A stretch of DNA of 64,000 nt from Vreelandella massiliensis (GTDB lineage Bacteria > Pseudomonadota > Gammaproteobacteria > Pseudomonadales > Halomonadaceae), in contig NZ_LT699744.1 in assembly GCF_900155385.1 (NCBI RefSeq), positions 792,012 through 856,011 on the forward strand, in the 5' to 3' direction. Under the pieces are notes generated by a model, which was not told the DNA's origin, made no database searches, and worked only from the letters and a program-made list of their open reading frames with translations. The position numbers and the translations under genes were made by a program. The stretch's first letter is position 1; each line of letters opens with the position of its first letter. Positions 33,612 to 41,189 of this stretch are shown here, piece after piece.

Positions 33612-36332
33612 TCAGTCGGTGTCACGGTCATCCTCGGCAAGCCCACTCCCCGTCAGTTGATGCTTGGCCAGTTCCTCACGCAGTGAAAGCGCGGGGAGCC
33701 GGATCTCAATACACAGGCCCTGGCCCAAGGCGGAATGGCCCTGGAGCTTGCCGCCCCACTCGTGTACCCGGCGGCGCGCTTGAGCGAGGCGCTGAAAGGC
33801 GGGGGGAAGCTCCCCGCTGTCTTCTTCAAGCAGCGCCTTGAAGCGCTCGTCGGGCATGCCGTAGCCCTGATTTTCCAGGCGTAGCAGCACCCGGCTTTTT
33901 CCTTCGTGCGTTTGCTGCTCAAGATCGAGCATGACCTTCTTACCGGCAATGCAGTCCTCGGCGAGAACTTCCATGATGTCATCGAGTACCTCAATGACAT
34001 TACCTGCGTCGACGCGCACCAAGGTATCGACCGCGCTCTCACCGGTGGCAAGCTCAAGCCCACCGGCTTCAAGGCGCGGCGCCCAGCGTCGTGTGGTCTC
34101 CTCGAGCAGGGTTACAGGGTTCACGGGGAAATCGGTGAGCCTGTGAATATCGGCAGCGCTTTGATGGTGTTGTGTTGCCTGTTTCGAGCTCTGAAGGGCG
34201 GATTCAAGCGCTGCCTGCAGGTGGCTTGCTTCATCGCTTGCAGGCAGAGCCCTTGCCGCCCGCAGGCTCGATTCAATCCGTTGGCAGAGGTCGGCGTCGA
34301 TCATGCGGCTGACATCCTGTTTGAGCCGCTCGAGCCACACCACCTGGCTGACATCCACGAGTTCAAACAGAAAACCCAGAAAATGCAGGGGGGTGTCTTC
34401 CCGCTCGGAACTGCCCGGCTTTAGGCTCTCTTCCCGGGCGTCTTCTTCCAGCGCCTGGGCCTTGAGAGGGCGCACATTAAGCAAACAAGCACTGCCTGCC
34501 AAGGGCAGGTCGACGGCAAATACTCGCGGCTGGTCGGTCTGTACCAGGTACTGCAGGTGACGGCGAGCCTGGGAAAGGGGCATGTCGCCAAGGGTCGCGA
34601 GGACATCGGCGGCGGTCAGCGAGAAGATGGAGAGATCCGCGCGCCGGGCCAGGTCCTTCATTCGACGGTTGACCTGGGAGACCTGGCCGAAGGCGTCGTA
34701 GAGGATGGTGCTGGTCTTGAGGTTGTCAAAAACGTCTTCGAGCAGCGAAATACGGCGCTCGAGCAGCAGCGCCATGTCGCTTAGAGACTGGTACTCAGCT
34801 TTCAGGGAGTCGAGTTTCAGCAGTCGTGCCCATTCGCTGGATTCGCGCTCCTGGCGCGCCTGAAAGCGCTGGCGCCGATACAGCAGCTCGCCGATGCGCT
34901 CGCTGAAATCGCCGAGCAGCGAAAGAAAGAAGGGCGTTTCGTCGAGTGTTTGCTTTGTCACCTCCCCACTGAAAAAGCCCAGAACCCGCCCGTTGAACTC
35001 TAGTGGCACGAGAAACTGCCGGCTATCGGGCGCGGGGTTTTTGAGAAAGGCTTGGTTCAAGAGCAAAGGGCCGCCTTCGAGCCGCGCTGAGGCGTAAGGT
35101 GTGCGCTCGAAATCGCGCCGGCGCTCATCGATGTCCTCGATGGAGCAGCCGTAGGCCTTAACCTCGCGGACGTGATGGCGCCCTGGAATGCGCTCAAGCA
35201 CGATGGCTTTTTCCAGATTCAGCAGCTGGGTGGTCAGCAGGATGACGTGGCCCCACGGATCGTCGCTGGTATTGAAGTCCGTGGGTAGCAAGCGGTCCTG
35301 AAGATAGCCGCTGCTGGTGCGCAATACCTGCCTCACCGTACTCGATTCACGCCGCTGTTCACGCCGGGAGATCAGATACCAGAGCAGCAGGTGAAAAGCG
35401 ATAAGCTGGCTGGTGGGCACTATCCAGCCGACAAAATGCAGGGCGGCCCAGCCAGCGGCAAACAGCACAAGGCTTCCGCCAATGGCGATGCCAAGCGCAT
35501 GGGATACCCCCCAAAAGACATACAGCAGGATCGCGGCCACTATCAGCACGCCCCAGAACAGCAGGTTCTGCCAGGGTGTGATCCTGTGCAGCGAGGATGG
35601 CTGCAGCAGCGTCTCCACCGCGTAGCCGGCATGCATCAGCCGGGATATCTCGCCTTTAACGGAAAGGGGCGTTTGCAGGGGTGGGTTCAGCGAGTCGATG
35701 CCTTGCCCGATGAGCACCGCCCGGCCATTGATCAGGTCGGGGGTGAGGTCGCCTTTCAGCACGCGATCGAGCCTGATCAGCGGGAGATGATTGATGCCGG
35801 GGCGAAAGTCAATGAGAAACGCCTCCCCGGCCACCTCCTCTTGACCGGCAAGGTTTGCGACGGCCGCTTCCAGGCTGGTGACGGTGTCATCGCCAATGCG
35901 TGGGTGCGGCTGATGCAAGCCTACGTCTTCAGGCCAGGGCGAGGGCGCCGGGGTTATCACAGACGCGTGCGAAGAAGTCTGGTCATGGGCCTCACCGATG
36001 ACTACCCCCTGCTGCCGCGCAGCATCAAGGCCTGCCTTCGATACGCGTGGCGGCGGGTACATCACGCCGATGGCAGCGGGCTCGAAGCGTTTAAGCTGCT
36101 GGATCAACAAAGGCCACTCATCTTCTTCCAGGGTTTGCAGGTCGCCTTCTACCAGCAGCACCTGGGAGGGTGGCTGATCGATGGGGGGCATTAGCCGATG
36201 GTACTCACGATAGACCGAGGCGTCGGGCAGGCGAAAAACGCCTGCGTAGTCAGCAAGCCAGATAAGGACAAGGGTCACAATGGCGATCAGAAGGCCCGCG
36301 GCCCGCCAGCGGCTCAATGGGATCAGAAGCAT
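33612..36332 (-). CDS. CHASE2 membrane sensor with degenerate kinase-like end
   Basis: Protein of 906 aa leading the polymer operon. TM1 about 10-28; periplasmic CHASE2-type domain about 35-270 (VLLVEGDLQTLEEDEWPLL, DFRPG, GRAVLIGQG); three TM helices about 275-345; then a GAF-like region (about 370-490), a coiled coil with a PAS-like part (about 520-640) and a C-terminal HATPase-like segment. The latter has an N-box-like VIEVLDDIMEVLAED, ENQGYGMPDERF in place of DxGxG and ALGQGLCIEI as the last glycine motif, but no convincing phospho-His box. It may bind ATP weakly or act as a pseudokinase. It likely senses envelope state and controls the CapB/CapC machine; its link is by operon position. 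Confidence 0.75.
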   Translation of the reverse strand: MLLIPLSRWRAAGLLIAIVTLVLIWLADYAGVFRLPDASVYREYHRLMPPIDQPPSQVLLVEGDLQTLEEDEWPLLIQQLKRFEPAAIGVMYPPPRVSKAGLDAARQQGVVIGEAHDQTSSHASVITPAPSPWPEDVGLHQPHPRIGDDTVTSLEAAVANLAGQEEVAGEAFLIDFRPGINHLPLIRLDRVLKGDLTPDLINGRAVLIGQGIDSLNPPLQTPLSVKGEISRLMHAGYAVETLLQPSSLHRITPWQNLLFWGVLIVAAILLYVFWGVSHALGIAIGGSLVLFAAGWAALHFVGWIVPTSQLIAFHLLLWYLISRREQRRESSTVRQVLRTSSGYLQDRLLPTDFNTSDDPWGHVILLTTQLLNLEKAIVLERIPGRHHVREVKAYGCSIEDIDERRRDFERTPYASARLEGGPLLLNQAFLKNPAPDSRQFLVPLEFNGRVLGFFSGEVTKQTLDETPFFLSLLGDFSERIGELLYRRQRFQARQERESSEWARLLKLDSLKAEYQSLSDMALLLERRISLLEDVFDNLKTSTILYDAFGQVSQVNRRMKDLARRADLSIFSLTAADVLATLGDMPLSQARRHLQYLVQTDQPRVFAVDLPLAGSACLLNVRPLKAQALEEDAREESLKPGSSEREDTPLHFLGFLFELVDVSQVVWLERLKQDVSRMIDADLCQRIESSLRAARALPASDEASHLQAALESALQSSKQATQHHQSAADIHRLTDFPVNPVTLLEETTRRWAPRLEAGGLELATGESAVDTLVRVDAGNVIEVLDDIMEVLAEDCIAGKKVMLDLEQQTHEGKSRVLLRLENQGYGMPDERFKALLEEDSGELPPAFQRLAQARRRVHEWGGKLQGHSALGQGLCIEIRLPALSLREELAKHQLTGSGLAEDDRDTD

Positions 36333-36538
36333 GGAGGCTACCTAGGGTAAATGAAAAGGAATCGGCTGGTAGCCAAGTGTCTTCTTGCTAGATCTTTGCG
36401 CTTAGTTGAAAACATACAATAAATAATGCTTTTTATTCAAACGCACTACGGAGCAGAGGTTGCGGCTTTCCATGGCTTACAGAATAAAACCCTGATTCGC
36501 AAGCCCGGCTCGGGTCGTGAAGAAGTGACGGGTCATGG

Positions 36539-36544
36539 TAAAAT
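36539..36544 (+). promoter_or_regulatory. Possible -10 element before methyltransferase
   Basis: TAAAAT within TGGTAAAATCG fits a -10 box whose start site would fall about 30 nt before ATG 36582. The -35 region is weak (GTGAAG). It supports the shorter start of the methyltransferase, since the ATG at 36426 would lie upstream of it. Confidence 0.35.
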
Positions 36545-36581
36545 CGCCGCTCCAAGCGCTTCTCCTCGAGACCTTGCCTGC

Positions 36582-37760
36582 ATGCACCTGACCCATCTTC
36601 TCGCCCGGTGGCAGCCGCTCTGGCGCCCCTTGCCGTTTCAGCACCCCGTCCTGCCCTGGGAGGCGGACTACCCCGAGCTTGGCGCTATGCTGCGTTCGCT
36701 GACCGATGAGGACTGTGCGCGCCTGGAAGACGACCCCTTCACCGACTCCCCACTGGCTCGCTGGTTACCGGTCGAGGCGCTTGCCGAGCTCGTGACACTG
36801 CCCGCGCTTTCTGCCCGGAATGCAACGAAACTGCCCGAGGCCTGGTGCCAGCATGTGGGCGGGCGCAAGTGGCAGCAGATCGAGGCCTTTGCCGAGCGGC
36901 TTGCCTTCATCCCGGGCCAGAAGCTTGTCGAGTGGTGCGCCGGCAAGGGCCACCTGTCGCGTACCCTGGCGCGCCTGCTCGAGAGCGAGGTTTCAGCCCT
37001 CGAGTGGCAGCAGGCACTCTGTGACCAGGGGCAGGCCTTGGCCGAGCGTCAGGGCGTGGCGCTTCGGATGTGCCGGCAGGATGTGCTGGCTCCCGAAGTG
37101 GCCGATGCGCTCAAGCCCGACAGCCATCTCATGGCCCTGCACGCCTGTGGCGACCTGCACGTGCGCCTGCTCGAGCTTGCCGCCGAGCGCGGCAGTGCCG
37201 TCACTCTTGCACCCTGCTGCTACCAGCGCACCACGGCCGAGCACTACCGGCCGCTCTCCCGGGAAGGGCGCCGGCTCTGCGAGCGTTTCGGGCTTTCACT
37301 CAGCCGCGAGGACCTTGCCCTTGCCGTGCAGGAAACCGTCACCGCCCCGCGCAATGTACGCCTGAACCGCCAGAAAGCCAGTGCCTGGCGGCTGGGTTTC
37401 GATGAGCTTCAGCGCGAACTGCGCGGCCTGGACGCCTATCTGCCCGTGCCGAGCCTTGCCTACGGAGCGCTGCCTTCAAGCTTCGAGGGTTTCTGCCACT
37501 GGGCGGCAGATCGAAAGGCGATCACGCTTCCCGACGGGATCGACTGGGCGCGACATGAACAGGCCGGCTGGCGCCGCCATGGTGAGGTGGCACGGCTTGA
37601 ACTGGTGCGCCACCTGTTTCGCCGGCCTCTGGAAGTATGGCTTGCCCGGGACCGTGCCCGAATGCTTGAGGAGGCGGGCCTTGCGGTGGAGCTCGGTACC
37701 TTCTGCAAGCGAAGCCTTACCCCGCGCAACCTCATGCTGCGTGCCAGGGCGCCAGCCTGA
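36582..37760 (+). CDS. SAM-dependent methyltransferase, METTL25/RRNAD1-like
   Basis: Protein of 392 aa from the preferred start. The SAM-binding glycine loop reads VEWCAGKGHLSRTLARLL near residue 117. It is followed by the acidic LEWQQAL, then HACGDLHVRLLELA and LAPCCYQRT, a set of motifs shared with the eukaryotic METTL25/RRNAD1 type (Methyltransf_32) and its bacterial relatives. The substrate is not known. The frame is open back to ATG 36426, but those 52 residues have no family features and precede a likely -10 box, so 36582 is used; no strong ribosome site is visible at either. It converges with the Mut7-C gene, stops 6 nt apart. Confidence 0.75.
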   Translation: MHLTHLLARWQPLWRPLPFQHPVLPWEADYPELGAMLRSLTDEDCARLEDDPFTDSPLARWLPVEALAELVTLPALSARNATKLPEAWCQHVGGRKWQQIEAFAERLAFIPGQKLVEWCAGKGHLSRTLARLLESEVSALEWQQALCDQGQALAERQGVALRMCRQDVLAPEVADALKPDSHLMALHACGDLHVRLLELAAERGSAVTLAPCCYQRTTAEHYRPLSREGRRLCERFGLSLSREDLALAVQETVTAPRNVRLNRQKASAWRLGFDELQRELRGLDAYLPVPSLAYGALPSSFEGFCHWAADRKAITLPDGIDWARHEQAGWRRHGEVARLELVRHLFRRPLEVWLARDRARMLEEAGLAVELGTFCKRSLTPRNLMLRARAPA

Positions 37761-37765
37761 TTCGT

Positions 37766-38551
37766 TCATTGCAGGCGTTTTCGCAGCCGTTCCACCATTG
37801 ACCGCATGCGCTCGACATGACTGCCGTGCCAGTAGAGATGGCCGCAGTTCTCGCACTCGAAAAAGTGCTCGACATGGGCCCGGGTGCGCGGCTCCAGGCG
37901 ATCCTGAACATCCGCCTTGTCCACCTCCACCAGCAGGCCGTTGCAGCGAGTGCAGCGTGTGAAGGGCGCAAGGGCATTCACCAGATCGAAGGTGCTGCAC
38001 ACCTCCTCAAGCTGAGCCAAGGGCTTGATGTTGCGCACGAAATGCGCCTGCTCGATGCGTCGGCGCATTAGCAGCCCACGGTCACGGCTGAGCACGATCC
38101 GCTTCTCGCTCTCGGCAAGCTTGGCGATCTCGTCATCCTCGATGGCGTGGTGATAGCGGCAGTCAAAGCCGAGCAGGCGCAGGTGGCGGGCAAGCTTGCC
38201 CAGGTGGGCATCAAGCACGAAGCGCGGCCTTGGCGCAGGTCGTGGGCGCAGGTGGCACACGGGGGCTACCGGCGGCACCAACGACCAGGGATAGACCTCG
38301 ATCTGCTCGCCGCCTTCCAGCTGGCAGAAGAATCCCGCTGATTCGCCATTTACGAGGATCACGTCCACTTCGGTATGAGGCACACCCAGAGACTCGATCA
38401 CATCCTTGACCGCCGCCTTAGGGGGAACGTCACGGCTGAAGGCGCGCGATCGCCGCTCCCTGGGCAGGAAGTCGTTGAGCTCGCCATGAAAGCGAAAGAT
38501 GGTCTGTCGGGTGTGGCCTATTCCATTGCCGTCATGGGTCATGAGCGCCAT
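37766..38551 (-). CDS. Mut7-C RNase domain protein with ubiquitin-like N-terminus
   Basis: Protein of 261 aa. An N-terminal ubiquitin/ThiS-like part (about 18-100, RFHGELNDFLP...VILVNGESAGF) precedes a Mut7-C PIN-fold domain starting FVLDAHLGKLARHLRLLGFD, with the key Asp in its first motif and SRDRGLL later. A C-terminal zinc ribbon has two Cys pairs (RCTRCNGLL and CENCGHLYW). This matches the bacterial Mut7-C family, predicted RNases. The second ATG (38542) has GAGG 9 nt upstream and may be the true start. The gene's start overlaps the end of the monooxygenase remnant by 13 nt, so its translation may depend on that remnant. Confidence 0.85.
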   Translation of the reverse strand: MALMTHDGNGIGHTRQTIFRFHGELNDFLPRERRSRAFSRDVPPKAAVKDVIESLGVPHTEVDVILVNGESAGFFCQLEGGEQIEVYPWSLVPPVAPVCHLRPRPAPRPRFVLDAHLGKLARHLRLLGFDCRYHHAIEDDEIAKLAESEKRIVLSRDRGLLMRRRIEQAHFVRNIKPLAQLEEVCSTFDLVNALAPFTRCTRCNGLLVEVDKADVQDRLEPRTRAHVEHFFECENCGHLYWHGSHVERMRSMVERLRKRLQ

Positions 38552-38739
38552 GCCTCGGCGACAATCTCGTAGCTCTTAGGGAAATGCTCGAGGCCCTCGC
38601 GAACGGTTTCGGGGCCGCCGAGGATGGCGGTACCCAGGAACTGCTGGTGTTCGGCCATCCAGAAGCGGATGAAGCCCAGCCGCTCGGTAAGCTGCGCCAG
38701 GTCGAGGACGGGGAGAGGTGTATCGGTGAGCCGGGGCAT
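38539..38739 (-). pseudogene. Internally deleted luciferase-like monooxygenase remnant
   Basis: An open frame of 66 codons with a good ribosome site (GGAG before ATG 38739) that joins three distant pieces of LLM-class flavin-dependent oxidoreductases. The start, LTDTPLPVLDLAQ, is the typical N-terminus. ERLGFIRFWMAEHQ is the following helix and strand. ILGGPETVREGLE and KSYEIVAEAW belong near the C-terminus of these roughly 330-residue enzymes. About 80 percent of the gene is missing in several in-frame deletions. It cannot form the TIM barrel, but it may persist because it carries translation into the Mut7-C gene, which it overlaps. Confidence 0.75.
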
Positions 38740-39222
38740 GAGAACTCCATGGTGCGGGTTTGCCTGAGCCTTCTACCATCGGGGCGGCGGGCGCGATATG
38801 CAATCTCCGGCGGGGTTTGGGCATCATCAATCGCTTGATCCTGTGATGACGCGTTGCATTTTTCACGGACTCACGGACCTTGGGTTTCAGCCGTTATCTT
38901 ATTGGAGGTCATGATGGTCGCAGCAAGAAAGATGTGGACGGATCAAGCCGCTTCCAAAGCTTTCAGCATTGCGCCGCGCCGGTAGGGGTGTCCGTGCGCC
39001 TGCTGGGTGACTATGGATGTGGCTCGCGGGCGGATTTCGGTCGAGCTTTTTTTATAAATAAATCTAACTTGTTCTCATTTGCATTACTTTTGCTATCTGG
39101 TATTCTGCATCGCCATCAGCAGGCCATGTCCCCAGGCTCACGCTCTGCGAGCCCAGCCCGTTACGTCTGCTGTATGTGCTTGTTTATGCATCCCTAGCAT
39201 CCAATGACTGGAAACGATCATC
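38740..39222. other. Intergenic region before TonB receptor
   Basis: Nearly 500 bp without a supported gene. A 105-codon frame (38880-39197) has no family features and atypical composition. The right half is AT-rich (39048-39090) and holds the Fur-like site and presumably the promoter of the haem operon. Confidence 0.5.
39065..39086 (+). promoter_or_regulatory. Possible Fur box upstream of haem receptor
   Basis: TAACTTGTTCTCATTTGCATTA reads on the other strand with AATG-AAATGAGAAC, resembling the repeated NAT(A/T)AT units of Fur operators. It lies in the AT-rich stretch about 140 nt before the receptor start, where iron control of a haem operon would be expected. Match is partial. Confidence 0.35.
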
Positions 39223-41109
39223 ATGAAGTTGCGCTCGACCCTTACCCTTGCTTCCACCCTGCCTTTGAGTCTCGTGCTGAACACCTCACTTCAAGCGTCG
39301 GACGTCGTGCTTGAGCCCCAGGTGGTCACCGGGCAGATCATTAGCGGTGCAGACCGTCACCCGGGAACCGTCGATCGGGTCAGCGCCGAAGAGATCGCCC
39401 GTAGCGGTGCCACAAGCGTGCAGGAAGTGCTGCAGAATCTGCCGGGGGTGTATCTGCAAAAGGCGGGCAACGTGGCTCAGGACGCGCCCAGCATTCGCGG
39501 CTTCTCCGCCGAACAGACGCTGGTGCTGGTCGACGGCAAACGGGTACCCAATACCGACCGTAACCTGAGCTTTCAGCCGGCCTATCGCTACAACTGGGTA
39601 CCGGTAAGCCAGATCGAGCGTGTGGAAGTGATTCGCGGGCCGGCGGCCACGCTCTACGGCGCCGATGCCATGGCCGGGGTGATCAACATCGTGACCAAAA
39701 AGGCCGGTAAGGAGTGGGTGGCAAGCGTGGACGGCGAGCTGGGCTACCGGGACGGCGACCATCAGAGCGACTGGGTCAGCGCCGCCGTGGGCGGCCCGCT
39801 TGGCAGCCGCGGCGATTTCAATCTGTCGGTCTCCGAGCGCAACGAAGAGCCCATCGTGGCCGACGACGGCACTACCCGCACCTCCGAGCTAAATAGCCGC
39901 ACGCTGCAGACCGGGGTCGGCATCGCGCTGAGCGATACCGACCGCGTGGAGGTGGACCTGCTGCTGGGTCGCGACGAGGCCTGGGAAATCGGTCCCGCCC
40001 ACGGTTTTGGCATGCGCACCACCGAGCTTGAGCAGGATCGCCGTCTGCTCTCGACCAGTTACCTGACTCGCCTGGGTGGTTTCGACCTGCAGTTCAGCGC
40101 CACCCAAGGCAGAACCGACCTGCTGGAGGGCTCAAGCGACTGGGAAGTGGATGAAGACAACTACGAGGCCAGCCTGGAAGGACGCCTGGGCGAGCGCCAT
40201 CGGCTGTCCACCGGGCTCTTGCACCGCCGAGAAGACGTCGCGCGCAACGACAAAGACTTTGACGATAGCGTCAATGCCACCACGCTGACGTTTCAGGATC
40301 GCATCAGCCTGACGTCGCGCCAGGCCCTGACGCTTGGCGTGGCCTATGACCACCACAGCCGCTACGACGATGAAATCAGCCCGAGCATTTACTGGAACTG
40401 GGGTGGGATGACGGGCCTCGGTCTCAAGGCCGGCTACGGCGAAAGCTACATGGCGCCGGGGCTTTCCAAGGCTACTTCCGACTACGTGATTCCCGCCGGC
40501 CCCACCCGGCGCTACGAAGGCAACGACGACCTTGAGCCGGAAACCAACGCCACCTTTGAGCTGGGCGCAAGCTACAGCCAGCCGGAGTGGGAAACCAGCA
40601 TCACGCTGTTTCACAACCGCATCGATGATCTGATCACGACCGGTGAGTATCAGGATGGCCGCGTCACCGTGGCCCAGTACCAGAATGTGGATGAGGCCAT
40701 CACCCAGGGGGTGGAAGCCGAGTTTGACCTGCGCGCTGGCGAGTACAGCCGCCTGCGCGCCAGCTACACCTGGCTTGACAGCGAAAATCGCGCCGAGCGC
40801 TATCGCGGCAATGCGCTTGCCGATACTCCCGAACATCTGTTCAAGGTGGTGGCCGAGCACACCCTGCCCAACGTCGGCAGCACCTTGTACGGGGCCTGGC
40901 GCTATACCGCAAGCCAGTACGCCGACAGCGCCAACAGCGACAAGATCGACGCTTATCACGTGGTGGATCTGGGCGTGAGTCAGCCCGTAGGCCAGTACGC
41001 CAACGTCCGCCTGGGGCTGGATAACGTATTCGACGAAGTGGTGGAAAGCGGCGGTGAGTTTCTTGAGCCCGGCCGCGAGCTTTCGCTTCGCGTAAGCGCC
41101 GACTTCTAA
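39223..41109 (+). CDS. TonB-dependent outer-membrane receptor, probably for haem
   Basis: Protein of 628 aa. Signal peptide with cleavage near LQAS (residue 26), a TonB-box-like VVTGQ (about 33-37), plug domain (about 45-155) with SVQEVLQNLPGVY, LVLVDGKRVPN, ERVEVIRGPAATLYGADAMAGVINIVTK, then a 22-strand barrel ending in aromatic SADF. In the barrel YGESYMAPGLS and GNDDLEPETN occupy the places of FRAP and NPNL in haem receptors, so the haem motif is not strict. The gene is the head of an hmu cluster, which supports haem as the substrate, but a catecholate siderophore is possible. A strong hairpin separates it from hmuS. Confidence 0.88.
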   Translation: MKLRSTLTLASTLPLSLVLNTSLQASDVVLEPQVVTGQIISGADRHPGTVDRVSAEEIARSGATSVQEVLQNLPGVYLQKAGNVAQDAPSIRGFSAEQTLVLVDGKRVPNTDRNLSFQPAYRYNWVPVSQIERVEVIRGPAATLYGADAMAGVINIVTKKAGKEWVASVDGELGYRDGDHQSDWVSAAVGGPLGSRGDFNLSVSERNEEPIVADDGTTRTSELNSRTLQTGVGIALSDTDRVEVDLLLGRDEAWEIGPAHGFGMRTTELEQDRRLLSTSYLTRLGGFDLQFSATQGRTDLLEGSSDWEVDEDNYEASLEGRLGERHRLSTGLLHRREDVARNDKDFDDSVNATTLTFQDRISLTSRQALTLGVAYDHHSRYDDEISPSIYWNWGGMTGLGLKAGYGESYMAPGLSKATSDYVIPAGPTRRYEGNDDLEPETNATFELGASYSQPEWETSITLFHNRIDDLITTGEYQDGRVTVAQYQNVDEAITQGVEAEFDLRAGEYSRLRASYTWLDSENRAERYRGNALADTPEHLFKVVAEHTLPNVGSTLYGAWRYTASQYADSANSDKIDAYHVVDLGVSQPVGQYANVRLGLDNVFDEVVESGGEFLEPGRELSLRVSADF

Positions 41110-41116
41110 TCCCGCG

Positions 41117-41148
41117 CCCCGCGCCTGCCGCCACCGGCAGGCGCGGGG
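41117..41148 (+). terminator. Perfect 14-bp hairpin between receptor and hmuS
   Basis: CCCCGCGCCTGCCG (41117-41130) and CGGCAGGCGCGGGG (41135-41148) form a perfect 14-bp, GC-rich stem with a 4-nt loop. No U tract follows (TTCC). It may reduce read-through or protect the receptor mRNA from 3' decay, giving more receptor than downstream proteins. Confidence 0.6.
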
Positions 41149-41189
41149 TTCCAAGGCACTAATATTTGCGCTCGACAGGAAATAAAAAG

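Noticed and set aside
38880..39197. 105-aa gene before the TonB receptor
   Set aside because: No ribosome site, no family features and composition typical of a chance frame; the area is better read as control region.
41117..41148. Classical Rho-independent terminator ending the receptor transcript
   Set aside because: The stem is excellent but no U tract follows, so full termination is not supported; kept as a hairpin with modest confidence.
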